In this document: piece by piece, positions 31,070 through 43,400 of the stretch
Numbering within the stretch: the stretch's first letter is position 1
Layout of the letters: every line of letters begins with the position of its first letter
Made by a program: the position numbers and the translations under genes
The notes under the pieces: generated by a model
Told to the model about the DNA's origin: nothing
The model's input: only the letters and a program-made list of their open reading frames with translations
The model's database searches: none
DNA from: a virus
Length of the DNA stretch: 53,544 nucleotides
Virus record (IMG/VR): IMGVR_UViG_3300028025_005543
Location: 1-53,544 of that record
Reading direction: 5' to 3' (one strand)

Positions 31070-31468
31070 TTATTGCCTCTCGTTCATTTGCATCATTAAT
31101 ATTGCCACCTTTGTCTGCATCTCCATTGCACCACTTGGGTTCTTGGCTTTTGCAGGTCCAACCTGAATGGTCTGAATTGGTGTATCGCCGAGCATTTCTT
31201 GGCTGAAAGGGATTTTTCTATTTACAAAAACATCAACCCAGGTTCCATCATCATTTGACTCATCTTGATTCCAAAGGGTTTGTTGGAACTCGTTTTCCTG
31301 CAATTGCTCCAAATCCCTCGCAGAACTAACCCAACTCCAAAATGGAACAGGGAACTTCTTCCCCGTCTTTGATACGACCAGACCAGTATTTTCTTTTGGG
31401 GTATTTTCGTCAACTACAAAATATACGGAATCACCATTGCCTGTTCTGCCAACGAGTATGCAGTTCAT
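31070..31468 (-). CDS. Hypothetical protein, 132 residues
   Basis: The protein MNCILVGRTGNGDSVYFVVDE then GKKFPVPFWSWVSSARDLEQL and WVDVFVNRKIPFSQEMLG is mixed beta/alpha and unrecognised. It ends in a Met-rich helix (KVAILMMQMNERQ). Its ATG overlaps the stop of the 1480-residue gene (ATGA), so it is translationally coupled to it. Confidence 0.7.
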   Translation of the reverse strand: MNCILVGRTGNGDSVYFVVDENTPKENTGLVVSKTGKKFPVPFWSWVSSARDLEQLQENEFQQTLWNQDESNDDGTWVDVFVNRKIPFSQEMLGDTPIQTIQVGPAKAKNPSGAMEMQTKVAILMMQMNERQ

Positions 31469-34400
31469 ATCTTTATCTCAGCAAGTTCGTTTCTGGTCTT
31501 CTGTATCTTCTTCAATGCCGCCTTTAGTTCGTTATCAATCTCTGCTTGGATTCTTTCCTTAAGAACATCCTCGACATCTCCCTCGTCATTGTTGGTGATT
31601 GAGTATGACCTTGGTGAAAGCATGTCTAATCCGTGTTTATGGGCGAACTGAACTTCGGGAATGCCCATTTTCTTGTACTTATCGCTAATTTCCTGACTCT
31701 TCCTATATGCCCTTAATTGTTGCATTGCTGATGTATTGATTGAGCCAAGAGAGTTCCCATTGAGTGAGTAGAAGTACTGAATTTCTTCAGGTGAAAAACC
31801 AAGGCGCGAGAGTTTCTCTGAAATTGGCTCTTGTTCAATGGCGTCTGAAATGTCAACATCTTTTGATGCCTCTTGAATCTTGCTCCATGGATGAACAACA
31901 GCAGAAATTTCTTCTTTTTTGAAACCACCCATAATGTGTGCACCGAGTGGTTGCTGACCAGACAGGTCTGATTTAAAACTGTCAAGTTTTGACTCGTAAT
32001 CTGAATTAAGTTTTGATGGCTTGATTGACTTGGAGTTCATAAACGAGGCAATATCGTTATCGTCTGCAACAATCATTGCATTAGCAAATCGAGTCTTGTA
32101 GTTATCGCTTGTGGGGTGTAGCAGAGCATCCATGATGTCATCTGGGTCATCTGAGTTCATCCACACTGGTCTGGTCTGTTGTTCTGGACCACGACCAAAT
32201 CCATATGCAGTTCTTCCAGAAACCTCTGGGCGAAGAATAATTTCAATGTCTCCATCAACACCAACATTTCCCATTGGCGTATCTTCTGATTCGTACTCAA
32301 ATGGCATATCGCCAGCAACAATGCCCTTTTTCTTCAGTGCGTCTACCGTCATGTCTCTCTGTGATTTATGAACAACATAACCAGAAACAGGTCTATCGCT
32401 ATCTGGGGTGTCTGGGTGAATTCCAATCCGTGATTGATATTCAACTGCATACTTTTTTGCAGAACCAGTTTGACCGAACGAGTAGTAACCAGGTTTCCTG
32501 TCAAAATCCATATCCTTCAATGCTTCTTGAATTTGTTCTGGCGTCAATCCAGATGGTGTTGGATTTGGTTTTTCTGTTTCAGTTAGTTTTAAAGCATCCC
32601 TGATTTGTTCTGGGGTTAAGTCAGTCAGTCCATACTTCCTCTTATTATCGGGATTACCAGACCCATCAATAGGCTGTACGCGTGGAAACGACATATCCAT
32701 CATTGAGTCAATGTCTAATTCACTCATTCGCAAACGTGGTCGTCGGTCAATTGAGTCGTGGATATCAAAAACAACCCCTTCAAGTTGTTCTTGAATCTCT
32801 TGTGGTGTCATTGATGAAATCATTTCCGCTAGTTCTGGATTGTCTGGAAAACCACCTGCCGAGATGTCACTAATCACCTCATTGAGCATGATGTCTCTAT
32901 CAATTCTTCGTTCAATTGGGGTTGAAGCAACACCAAAAGCGTTGTCGTAACCAGCAGTAGATGCATCTGATTGCGATGCAAGCCCATCTACATAATCCCT
33001 ATTTGGTTTTGTTGGTCTTCCACCATTACGACGGAGCCTGTCTACAACATCTTCATTGTTCCTTCTGATTTCCCTAGCAAGAACCGGACCACTTCTTCCA
33101 TCTGGTAGCACTTCTCCACCACCAGCGCGCACTTTCTCGTTGTGATTGTCAACTAGTTTTTGTGCATTTGCTTTTTCTCTTCGTAAAATTCCGTCCTCAA
33201 GTTTTGAGTTCCCCTTAGTTGGCCAATTATCAACCATTCTCTGCAAAGATTCACTGCTGGACTCTTGGTCAACTAACCGTGCGGTAATGCGACCATCGGC
33301 ATCAGTTCCCGTTATGAAAATTCTTCCAGGTGGCAACATGACTCGACCAAATTTTCCTGCTTCATCTACAGAGGAATCAAATGGGTCTGATGGAACAAAT
33401 ATTCCACTAGCGTCTGGGCCGAGTTCAATAGCGATTGTTCCAGGTGGTAAACCGAGCTCATCGTGTTCTAATTGAAAACTTCTAAGTTCTGGAATTGAAA
33501 GCATCTCGCCGGGATTGGCTGTTGACTTGGGCTGAAATCTTACAACAAGATTTGAAGGGAGTTTGCTCTTCTCTAGTGCTGTCAATGTCGGAATTAGGGT
33601 GTGTTCAATTTGTTCTGCAACAGAGCCTTCGTGAATATCAAACTTATCTGGTAGTTCGCCGATTCTTCTTAGTCGCTTATGGTCACGGTGTATGGCGAGG
33701 ATTTCTTGAGTTGGGTCTCCATCAAGAAGGGATGCGACACGAGTTGTTGCTGGGTCGCCAATCCTCTCAATGGCTCCACCCTCCTGTTCGTTGAGTTTTT
33801 CAATCTGTTTTCTTCGTGTAGATTTACCGAATGAATCAGAGTCTTTCTTTGAGGTAAACACTCGTGGTGGTTTTCTAGGCTTAGGTGGTTTTCCGCCATC
33901 TTCTGGCTCAATTGGATAATCAGGTCTGTCCCCATCCATTAATGGCTTTGACATTTCTTTTGCGACAAGAGCCATTTGACGCTTACGCGTGTTTGCACGA
34001 TGAGTTGCATCTTTTGCTTTAGCTGTTTTGTCCATCCACTCAAGGGCTGCATCAATATCATCACCCTCAAGGATTCCCATGTCACGAAGTGCATACAGTT
34101 CAGCAGATAGTTCTATTGCCCACAGTTGCGACATGCCTTCGGCCCTGTATAGGTCAAGTGGGTATTTACCACCAAGTATTGCTACTGCTTCCATTGATTC
34201 ACGGGTTACACCTAAATCAACAAAATCAATTCCATCGCCCAAATCAATCATACTGTCAACGATTTGACCACTTGTTAATTCATTAAGTTCTTTATTAGAG
34301 TACTTCGCCATCATCAATTTTTTCCATCGCATCATTTGAATAACATGACCGATTTCGTGGGCAGCAGTATGTACGCCTTTGCCTTTTCTGCCATCAACGG

Positions 34401-35907
34401 CAATGGCCGCTGCCATACCACCAGCAAACATCTCTTGACTTGCAACAAAGTCGGCTATAGCAGCCGCTCTTTCTTCTTCGGTGCGAGCGCCAGTTACATT
34501 AATTCCAAGTCTTTGACCCTTTTTCACTTCTGGAACCTGAGAGGCTGCGTTCAGGGTCATTTTACCAATGTCAAAATTTATATAAAATTTAGTATCGGCT
34601 AATTTTGACCCGCCCAATGGTCCAGCCATCGCCTCTTCATTTCCTCTAAGCGGATATTTTTTGAGGTCGTTAGATAATATGCCAGAAAATCTAACTTCAG
34701 AAATTTCTCTTGCTACATGTGGGTCACGAAGGTATGTTTCAAGAAGCCTTGTTAGAACTCCACGTTCTACTGCAAGTGCTGTTTCTGGAGTTAGACCTCG
34801 TGCTTTTGCGGCTTCAAGTTCTTCTTCTGACAGTGTTGCAAAATATCTTTTAAAGTCAAGACTTTGATTGGATAAATCAATATCCCACAAACCCATCTGT
34901 TTAAGTTTTGCAAAAGCAAGAAAAAGATGTTCGTTTTGTGCTCGTTGTTCTGGCGTTACTTCAATCCCCAGTTCTGAAACAAGATTGTCTACAGCGTCTT
35001 CCATCTCGACCATGCGAGCCTGACCGCGTGTACGAGCATTCTTCAACCATCTTGCTTTAGGTCGCTCTAATTGCTCTCTGTATCTGTTGGCCGATGTTAA
35101 AGAAGAGCCAGACCTATCACGAATGAACCTACTGCCAAAACCAGTTGCTCTTTGATGCCCCCACCATTCAGCAATTGAATCAAGACCTTGTTGTGCTAGT
35201 TCACGTATTTGAGCCGCGGAAATAGCGAAGCATGTGCTTCCAAATTTGTCGGTAAACTGATTGGCTTGAGGAGTGCCCGGTGGGCACCGGAATTTTCCCA
35301 AGTCGTCCACCACCACCTTAAATTGCTTAGCTGCTCTTTGTGCAAGACCACCAGCAGGATTCATTTGGCGAATTGAGCGACCAATTGATTTTACTGATTC
35401 AGCATTTTGTTCAGCAACTTCACGTTCGCTTAGTTTTCTTGTTGGTTCTCCATCTTTGTCAACCTCGTACACATCGAGGGTGACTTGTGGTTCCTTCATT
35501 AGCTGTTGAATTGCTTCTTTAAATGTATTTGCTGTAGGCGGTGCTGGTTCTTCAACCCAACCAAAGTTGGCATGTTTATCCAAGCCTTTGCGAACATTCA
35601 TTGGAGGGAATAGGCGGAGTTCCATGCCAGGACCGCCCTTTGCGGAAGGGTCGTATCTCCATCCGTCAATATTCTTAATTCCCGGAAGTTCTTTTTCTTC
35701 CTTCTTTGGTGCTTTATCTTGTTCGCTCTGAGCAACAGTCTTGCCAATCCCCTTGACCATTATTTCGTCACTATTAGAGATTGACTTTGTTGACAGTTCA
35801 AGCCCATCCATGAAATCAGCAACGGCTTCTTCCAGCCTGTTTTGGTCGTGCCCAATTACACGTCTAGAGGTGATGAACCTATTCTTTGGTTGTTCGTTGC
35901 TGTCCAT
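31465..35907 (-). CDS. Giant 1480-residue head-operon protein with metallopeptidase motif
   Basis: The N-terminal 200 residues are charged and carry no obvious fold. A Cys-pair motif follows, FRCPPGTPQANQFTDKFGSTCF (about 206-228), similar to that in the 660-residue protein. A helical region and then a zinc metallopeptidase signature AAHEIGHVIQ (about residue 515) come next; a later IELSAELYALRD could supply the third ligand. The remaining 900 residues are modular, including NLVVRFQP, TPEQIRDAL / TPEQIQEAL duplications (about 1090-1130) and a degenerate GLASQSD near 32970. ATG is preceded by AGG. Probably a virion or head-internal multidomain protein; the peptidase motif is clear, the role inferred. 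Confidence 0.8.
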   Translation of the reverse strand: MDSNEQPKNRFITSRRVIGHDQNRLEEAVADFMDGLELSTKSISNSDEIMVKGIGKTVAQSEQDKAPKKEEKELPGIKNIDGWRYDPSAKGGPGMELRLFPPMNVRKGLDKHANFGWVEEPAPPTANTFKEAIQQLMKEPQVTLDVYEVDKDGEPTRKLSEREVAEQNAESVKSIGRSIRQMNPAGGLAQRAAKQFKVVVDDLGKFRCPPGTPQANQFTDKFGSTCFAISAAQIRELAQQGLDSIAEWWGHQRATGFGSRFIRDRSGSSLTSANRYREQLERPKARWLKNARTRGQARMVEMEDAVDNLVSELGIEVTPEQRAQNEHLFLAFAKLKQMGLWDIDLSNQSLDFKRYFATLSEEELEAAKARGLTPETALAVERGVLTRLLETYLRDPHVAREISEVRFSGILSNDLKKYPLRGNEEAMAGPLGGSKLADTKFYINFDIGKMTLNAASQVPEVKKGQRLGINVTGARTEEERAAAIADFVASQEMFAGGMAAAIAVDGRKGKGVHTAAHEIGHVIQMMRWKKLMMAKYSNKELNELTSGQIVDSMIDLGDGIDFVDLGVTRESMEAVAILGGKYPLDLYRAEGMSQLWAIELSAELYALRDMGILEGDDIDAALEWMDKTAKAKDATHRANTRKRQMALVAKEMSKPLMDGDRPDYPIEPEDGGKPPKPRKPPRVFTSKKDSDSFGKSTRRKQIEKLNEQEGGAIERIGDPATTRVASLLDGDPTQEILAIHRDHKRLRRIGELPDKFDIHEGSVAEQIEHTLIPTLTALEKSKLPSNLVVRFQPKSTANPGEMLSIPELRSFQLEHDELGLPPGTIAIELGPDASGIFVPSDPFDSSVDEAGKFGRVMLPPGRIFITGTDADGRITARLVDQESSSESLQRMVDNWPTKGNSKLEDGILRREKANAQKLVDNHNEKVRAGGGEVLPDGRSGPVLAREIRRNNEDVVDRLRRNGGRPTKPNRDYVDGLASQSDASTAGYDNAFGVASTPIERRIDRDIMLNEVISDISAGGFPDNPELAEMISSMTPQEIQEQLEGVVFDIHDSIDRRPRLRMSELDIDSMMDMSFPRVQPIDGSGNPDNKRKYGLTDLTPEQIRDALKLTETEKPNPTPSGLTPEQIQEALKDMDFDRKPGYYSFGQTGSAKKYAVEYQSRIGIHPDTPDSDRPVSGYVVHKSQRDMTVDALKKKGIVAGDMPFEYESEDTPMGNVGVDGDIEIILRPEVSGRTAYGFGRGPEQQTRPVWMNSDDPDDIMDALLHPTSDNYKTRFANAMIVADDNDIASFMNSKSIKPSKLNSDYESKLDSFKSDLSGQQPLGAHIMGGFKKEEISAVVHPWSKIQEASKDVDISDAIEQEPISEKLSRLGFSPEEIQYFYSLNGNSLGSINTSAMQQLRAYRKSQEISDKYKKMGIPEVQFAHKHGLDMLSPRSYSITNNDEGDVEDVLKERIQAEIDNELKAALKKIQKTRNELAEIKI

Positions 35908-35920
35908 AGGACTCGCCTAA

Positions 35921-37330
35921 TTAGATGTCTTGTGATTCGTCGCTAAGAAGTTGAAACTCCAGCAAAGAGCGCTTGAAATCTTCATCCTCAATGTTTGCTG
36001 ATTCATCTTTTTGACCCATTACCCAGTTTGAAGGAATTAGTTTTTCAAGACCCAGTGCTCGTGCTCGTTTCATGATGTGACGCTTTGCTGCTTCTTTGTC
36101 TTTTGCTCTTCCAAATGCTTGAATAGCATTCTTCAAGTCTGATTCAGTCTTGATTGGATACGAGCCATCAGGAAGAGCCATACCGCTTTCAGCAAGTTCT
36201 TGTCTGCTCTCTTCAGAGAATGCTCGTTTTAGTGCAATTTCGGCAGCCTCAGCCTCAATCTCTTCCGCTTCTTCCTTGGGGTAGCGGTCATGACCAAGAA
36301 CTTCGCCATCAAGAGAAACGAAAACATCATAAGAGTATCCATCAAGCGCTTCAACTTCAACTGCATAGGTATCTACTCCCTCAAACCAATCTGGCTCAAT
36401 AGCGACAACTTCTCCCGGAACTGACTTGGTTGCAATGTCTCCAGCCTCATCAAATGTAATAAGCATTAATTCATCTGACTTGGTTTGAATATTTCCATAA
36501 CTATCAGTCAATCTATGACCGTGGATAATTCCAGTAGTTCCATTGATGAACACATCAAATGTTCGACCATCTTTGCGTTGAATGCTCACTGCATACATGT
36601 CAGCTTTTGCTACATAACCAGAATCTACAACCTCGCCTTTGACAAGAGTTTGTGCATAGCCTTCTGCATGTAGAAGAGTCATTTGACCTTTTGTACCCAT
36701 GCAGCCACCTGGGCATGTTGCACATGCTGGAGTTCCACCTGGATACACCTTCGCATCCATTGCGCACTTGTATCCGCCTGCACCAGCATCCATTGCCTTG
36801 ATTCCCATTTGGTTCAGACGTGCTTGTCGGAATTTTTGCATCATTCCAACTTCTTCATCTTCTAGGATGTCTTCATCCTCTTCGTCCTCTTCGTCTTCTT
36901 CGTCCTCGTTTGCCATCTCGCCTTCAGCATTTTCCTCTGCAGCGAGTTCTCCTTCTGAAAGATTCTCTTCTTCGGACTCTTCCTCTTCTTCGTCCTCTTC
37001 CTCGTATGGAACTTCAGCAGTTTCATCGTCTTCGGTCATTGCGTCTTCCATTGCGCGAGGACGTGGCTTCTTCTTTTTCTTATCGTCTTCTTCTTCCATT
37101 GAAGCCATTGCTTCATCAGCTGCTTTTTCGTTCAATGCTTTTTGGAGCATCTCGTACTCTTCGGCACGGAGAACTTTCATTTCAATGGGCAATGCTCCGC
37201 ACTTACCGCAAACTGGCGCTCCTGCGCTGTATCCACAATCTGCAGTTCCAAGTCCCTTGGCGCACTTAAGGACATTGCCCTCTGCATCAATGCTGACACC
37301 GGCTACTTGATTTGGGCTATTTGAGTCCAT
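35921..37330 (-). CDS. Acidic Cys-motif protein, scaffold-like
   Basis: The 469-residue protein has an N-terminal Cys cluster (LKCAKGLGTADCGYS, VCGKCGALPIEMKVLRAEEY), a long Glu/Asp-rich disordered stretch (about residues 79-165), and a second Cys cluster (YKCAMDAKVYPGGTPACATCPGGC, about 187-212). Two tandem PepSY-like repeats follow (MYAVSIQRKDGRTFDVFIN and TYAVEVEALDGYSYDVFVS). The C-terminal block DGSYPIKTESDLKNAIQAFGR, HIMKRARALGLEKLIPSNW is a motif I associate with phage capsid-region proteins (DUF6582-like). Position between protease and capsid genes, with strong acidity, suggests a scaffold or capsid-internal protein. Confidence 0.8.
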   Translation of the reverse strand: MDSNSPNQVAGVSIDAEGNVLKCAKGLGTADCGYSAGAPVCGKCGALPIEMKVLRAEEYEMLQKALNEKAADEAMASMEEEDDKKKKKPRPRAMEDAMTEDDETAEVPYEEEDEEEEESEEENLSEGELAAEENAEGEMANEDEEDEEDEEDEDILEDEEVGMMQKFRQARLNQMGIKAMDAGAGGYKCAMDAKVYPGGTPACATCPGGCMGTKGQMTLLHAEGYAQTLVKGEVVDSGYVAKADMYAVSIQRKDGRTFDVFINGTTGIIHGHRLTDSYGNIQTKSDELMLITFDEAGDIATKSVPGEVVAIEPDWFEGVDTYAVEVEALDGYSYDVFVSLDGEVLGHDRYPKEEAEEIEAEAAEIALKRAFSEESRQELAESGMALPDGSYPIKTESDLKNAIQAFGRAKDKEAAKRHIMKRARALGLEKLIPSNWVMGQKDESANIEDEDFKRSLLEFQLLSDESQDI

Positions 37331-37406
37331 GAAACCAATCCTTTTGGAAAACTAATTTATAACACACTAGTATAACTCACTCATTTATAGTGGATTAATG
37401 AAATTG

Positions 37407-40400
37407 CTATTCTGAACGGAACTTCTCAAATTCCTCTGCACTAATTCCGAGTTTGTCAAGCAACAGTCGAATCTGGGCTGGGGTGATTGTTAATGGGCTT
37501 TTTCCACGTGAACCACTTGCAGAACGCGGATTATTAATGAAGTTTTTGGCGGCAGATATTGAAGGTCTGCGACCAGTTATTTCAGCAATTGCCTCTACTA
37601 CTTTCTGTGGGAATCCGCGTCTACCTCTTGCTGAGTCAAATGCTTGATTTTTGAAAACATCGGCAAGTGGCATGCTGTCTGTTCGTCTTGGCTCAGGAGC
37701 AACATTTAGTTCTTCTGGGCTGTAAATATCGGCACTGCGCTTATTTGACTTCTTTGCCTTGAGAAGGGTGTCAATCTCATCTGCAGTAATTCCTTCTGCA
37801 AAGATTCTCCTCCATGTGTCACGACCGAATATCTTGGCATTTTCTCTTGCACTTGGCGTGTTGCCTCTTGAAACTGAGTACACCGGTGCATCGGGGTCAA
37901 TTCCAACCTCTTCAAATACTGCCCTTGGGTCAATGTATTTCCGCTTACGGCTTGTTCTTGGACCTCTTGCACCCGGAACATCTGGTGCTGTATCTTCAAC
38001 ATCTGGAATTTTGTCGTAATCAGTAATAGGGTTGCCTGATTCGTCATAGTAGGCAAGGGGGTCATTATTTACACCCCACAATGTTCTGTCTTCACCAGCA
38101 ACTCGTATCCGCAGGTTGTCAAGCAAGTAAATATCGCTTGTTCTTGCACCTGGTTTTCTCATTTTTTTCGCAACAGCGACATCAATACCAAGTTCATCAG
38201 CAAGTTGGGCATCAGACATACTTCCTCTGTCTGTACCACCGAACTTTTCGGCAACCCTAGCAATGATTGGTTCAAAACCCCATGAGCGACCACTTCTTTC
38301 ACCTTCAAAGAAGATGTCTCGCTCAATCATGTCAATCGGGTTCTTTTGGTCTCCCCGTGAAGCAAAACCATATTCCGAAGCATCTGGACCACTGCGACGC
38401 TTTCCTGGGCGCTTCTTTGAGCGGAGTCTGTCTCCATCTGCAAATCGCTGACGGTCTTCAGGAGACCAACGCGCCTTGGGGGTGCGAGGACCTTTGTCGC
38501 CACGAGATGCTAGACCACCGCCACGATTCATGCGAGATTCAGAAATCATTTCATCATGAAGTTTTACAGCTCTATCCAGCGCCCATTTTGGTGGTGGTGC
38601 ATAGCGGGAACGTTCATCTTGCATATCATTGACGATTTTGTCTATGCGTGGCTTGTATTTCTTATTAAACTCGTCATTACCTATGATTTCTTTCATTGCA
38701 CTTGAGATGTATTCTAGATAGGCGCCAATTTCCATTTCCGTATCTTCAAATGCATCAGAACTTGTTCTATTTTCGTTATATTCAACAGGCATCCTTGGTG
38801 TTGCAATTTTTTCAAGTTTTGAAACAGAACTTTGAGCATCACCCCGTGAAGGGAAACCGCCCCTATTTCCACGTAGTGTCATTCTGTTCAGTGCATCCCA
38901 CTGTCTGTCGGACAGTTCGCCATTTCGGTCGTACTGTGCAACGACGCTTCTCGTGAACGGGGTGTTCATTCTTCTTGCAATGGCAATGATTTCGTTCTTC
39001 TCTGGGGTGCTGAGATTCATTCTGCTTGCAAAACCATCCTCTGGAGATGGCTCTTCAGGCATCATGTCTTCTTGTTCCATTAAGTAGTCTTGAGCGGCAT
39101 CGTATGCCCAGTCCATTGCATCAAGTTCATCTGGGTCCATTGAGTCACCACCAGAAGCAAAGCCACCCTCATAGACCTGACCGTTTTCATCAAGCAATGA
39201 ACCAGTTTGTGGGTGGTCAAATGCTTGAGCCCATACGGTCTTGTTTTCATCACTTAGCATTGAAGGCTTGAGCGATGCTTGGTATGCAGTTTCGCCAAGT
39301 TCATCAGCATAAACATTGTCCCATTGACCAAGAACTCTGGTCTTGCCTTTGTCCTTGCCATTGGTGATGATTTGCTCTGCTCTTACGAAGTATGTATCGC
39401 TTCCGCCGTCGTAGCCAACGATTACTTGCTGGTTTCTGTTGACCGGAAGAACCATTTCGTTGTTACGCTTCTTCGCTCTTGTTCCAGAAATTGCCATAAG
39501 GTTTCCACGGCCAATTTGAGAGAGTGCTGTTCGCATGTCAAACTCACTTGGCTCGTATCCACCTGGTGTTGGCCAGTCTCCACGTGATGCAAAACCTTCA
39601 ACGGAAACTACTGGTTCGCCAACAACGGCGATTTCTGGTGTTTCAAATTCTGCCTTTTCACCATTGGAGAACTTACTCTTTGCATTTGGTGAAATATCCA
39701 GAATGTAATTGACGGCTTTTTGTGCATCAGTCATTGCTTTCTGAAGGGCATCTGGGTCTTGCTTTAGAGCCTTCAACCATGATGCAAGGTAAGGTCCATG
39801 ATTTTCTTGAATGTCTGGCTCAATATTGTGAGAAGACATGAATATGGCCGAAGCGATTTCTGCTACAAGTTCTTCGTAAGCATATTCAGGTGTTCCAAAT
39901 GCGCCCATCTGCTCTCTGTCAAGACGACCCTTGCCACCCGTCCAGTGCATCAACTCATGGCCTACTGTTGAGTAGTAACTTCTAGCATCATTGAAATTCT
40001 CAAAGTTCGGAACTTGGATAAAGTCACCGCTTGGTTGGAAGAACGCTCTGTCTCCACCATTTTTGATAACAGCAGGAATTTCTGAAATAGTTTTTTCTAG
40101 GTCAGCAACTCGTTCTGCTTCTGGAAGGATTTCCTTCTTGTCAAAGTCAGCTGGCATTCCATCAATCTGTTTAAGGTTGAACACTGTTGCAGCCTTAAAA
40201 ATGATTTTGCCTTCACCCATTGTTCCGTCGGCTTTTTCTTTGCCTTTCATGAACATTGGAACAAAGATTTGTGTTCCTTTTTCGCCCTTGCGAACTTGTC
40301 CGCCAAGACCCTGCCACTGGTTATATGTTGCCCACTTATTGGAGTCGTAACCTTTTATGTCCGACATTACGGACAAGAAGAACCAGTTAGAACCTGAGTA

Positions 40401-43400
40401 TTTTTTACCAGTTGCACCGTTTTCTGGCATTCCGGTTCTTCTCCATGGGAGTTTCCATTTGCCAAGATTTTCAGGGTCTTCTAAGGCATCAATGAGTTGC
40501 TTTTGCATATCTGCAAAAACATCTTCCTTTGTCCTTCTCTTTACACCGCTCTCTCCTCTTGAAGCAAATCCACGAGGGGTCAGTCCAATGACGTCACCAT
40601 CTGAATATCCTCCAAGAATCGAGAGCGGGTCAACTTTTGGGCGGTCGCCGCCAGTCTTTGGGGTTGCACCATCAAGAATGTCTTGAGCGAGTATTTCTTG
40701 CATCTTTCCTGCAACCAATGAATTCGGCTCACCATACTCATTGGTTAGTCTGTAACCAGCAATACCTTCTTTTGAAAGAGCATCTTTCGCTCTTTGCATT
40801 AGATTGTCGTACTCTGGGTCGCCAGAATTTGCCATTTCAGCAAGCCTGCGTTCTGCAGTCATTCTTGCTCTGTTCTTAGGAGTGTTTCTTAAACTTGGGT
40901 CACCTGTTCTTCTTGGCTTTTTAGGACGAGATGGAATATTTCCATATCTGTCAAAATCAACTCCACCTGAAGCCAATCCGCCAGTCCTTTGGTTGGAGCC
41001 CTTAATGATATTCTCTATAATTTCTCTGCGCTTATTCTCAAGGTCAGACGCTACTGCAGCCATCTCAAAGGCATCCATGTTCTTTGCAAACAGTCTTTCA
41101 AAATCTGTTTCTGAAAGACCCAAGTCAACAAGCATGTCATCAATTTCTTTTTCGCTCATTGTTGGGTTCATTTCCTCTGCTTTTTGTCTTGCCCAGAAAG
41201 AGTAGTCATCGCTGGCCCTCTTGAGGTCTCGTTCAAGGGTAATCAAATTTGCCTTTGCCTCTTCGTCGTAAAGTCTTCCTATTTCATCGTCAATTTCTCC
41301 CAATGATGCACCATCTCGTTGCATTTTATTGAAATATGCACGATTATTGTCAATCATGTCGTCGGCAACTCTTCTTTTTTGACCTCTTGTCATATTGGAC
41401 CACGGTACAGTATTGATTGATGGCTTATATTCAGCCGAATCAGCCCAAACTCCACCCCCAGCTGGTGGAAGAACTCTGTCAAGAGCATTAAAGATTGAAG
41501 GATTTCTATCAAGTTCTGTGTCAAGAAGGGTCATAGGGGCATCTGGATTGAATGCAGATGTTTGACGTGAAGCGAATCCGTCCATTGGTTCTTCGTCCAT
41601 ATAGTCATATTCTTCGGGCATGTCGGCAGCAAGTTGGTCAATTGACCGCTTCATTCTGCTTACATAATCTTCTGCTTCACTAATATCTGTTGAATCGCTT
41701 TCAAGAGGATTGTCAATTAGTGACTCAGCAGTTAAGAATGCTGCTCCGTCTAGACCGTATGCGCCAAGTTCTCTATCGCTTATGCCGAGAGCATTGACTT
41801 CGTCTCGTAGACTAGAGAATGCATCCATGAGCGAATTAGAACGTTCCTCACGGAGTTCTTGTGCCCGTTGAGCCCAAAACTCGTACGCATCTTCAATGCT
41901 TGGTGCTTCTTCATCAAATTCATTAAAGTATGCTTCCATGACCATTTCGTCATTCTTGGCTTTGTCTTCAGGACTGTAACCAAATTCTCTTAAATCGTCG
42001 TACTCTTCATTAAGCACACCACCTGAGGCGAAGCCATCTTCAAAGTCTGCTGGTTTTCCGTCCGGACCAACCCAAAAACCATTTTCGTCTTGGGTTTGGA
42101 CTATTCTCTTGCGCCTTGGCGATGAAGGCTTGGCGAATATTCTTGGTCCGTAGAACTCAATCAATTCATCAATCCGTTGCTTTCGCTCTTCTGGGTCGGT
42201 GATTTCAGCAAGGGCTTCTCTGTCATCAGAGTGCATTCTTGAAGGAACGATTCTTTGACCAGTACTGCTCTCATTGATTGATGCACGTGAAGCTAATCCG
42301 TCTTCAACGCTGTAATCCATTGGCTCACCATCACGGTCCATGTTCCCAATTGGATTTGTTGCATTGCGTCCAGCCGCTCTATCTCTTGCTCTTTGGGCTG
42401 CGAGTTCGCGTCCGTATTCTGCATCGTCTGGCGGTGGTCCAAGTCGACCTGAAGCGAATCCATCACGACCGTTTCGTCGTCCATTTATCTTCTGAATATC
42501 AGAAGTCGTGTATGCGCGCTTGTTGTAGTTTGTTGCCCGACCATTTTCATCAAGGTAGAAACCATTTGCGTTTGTACGATTGGTGATTTTTGGATTTGAC
42601 CTCTCGCCCATATCACCCATTGAGTAAAACGCTGATTCAGGGATTGCTGTTTCTGTTCTGAATTCAAAGTCGTCGCGCACTCTACGAAGAGTTGCTCCAC
42701 GACTATCAGATGCTTCAATGTCGTCAACTACAGACTGTGGAACATTCTGGTAAACATAGAATTCTCCGTTGCCCTTGCCGTCACGTCCACGATACTCAAC
42801 TCGCAGTTCACGCTTGTCTGGGTCGTATTCAACACGGTTGAGTGCGGCGCTTGAGCCAACATCAATTTTGCGGTAACCCATACCAAGTTCTTCTGCTTGC
42901 ATTTCCATCATTGCAATCTGACGGTCGTCATAGGCTCGTGCTTTTGCATCAGCAGTAATTTCATCTGCTGAAGTGCCTGTACCAGCATTGATTGCTGAGT
43001 CAACAGCACGTGCAAAATAAGCACGTTGTTCTTCTGGTCCAATCTTGTCCCAGTGTGCATCAACTTGTGCTTCGTATCCACCAGCACCGAGGTCGTCTTC
43101 TGCGCCTGGAGTACGCTCCATTCTGTCGTTTGCCCCAGCGCGTCGAACCGACTTTGACGCCTTCAGTCTGTTGATTATTTTGCCCTTAGAAGAAGCCGAG
43201 GCAAGTTCATTTGCCTCATCTGCTGTTACACCTTCGTAGATATAACTTCCAGCAGCATTTCCGTCTTTGTCCTTGAAAGTGACAACGAGTTCTTCTGCAT
43301 TTGGGTCGTAATACGACTCGTAAAGAGCAGCACTTCTGCGAACATCAATGTCTTGAATTGCCGATGAACGACCACCAGCAGATGGAGTCATATCTCCACG

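Noticed and set aside
36699-37310. Long plus-strand open frame of 203 codons opposite the acidic protein
   Set aside because: It is rich in Ser and Pro only because it is the antisense of a GAA/GAT-rich gene; it has no homologous features and lies entirely within a better-supported gene.
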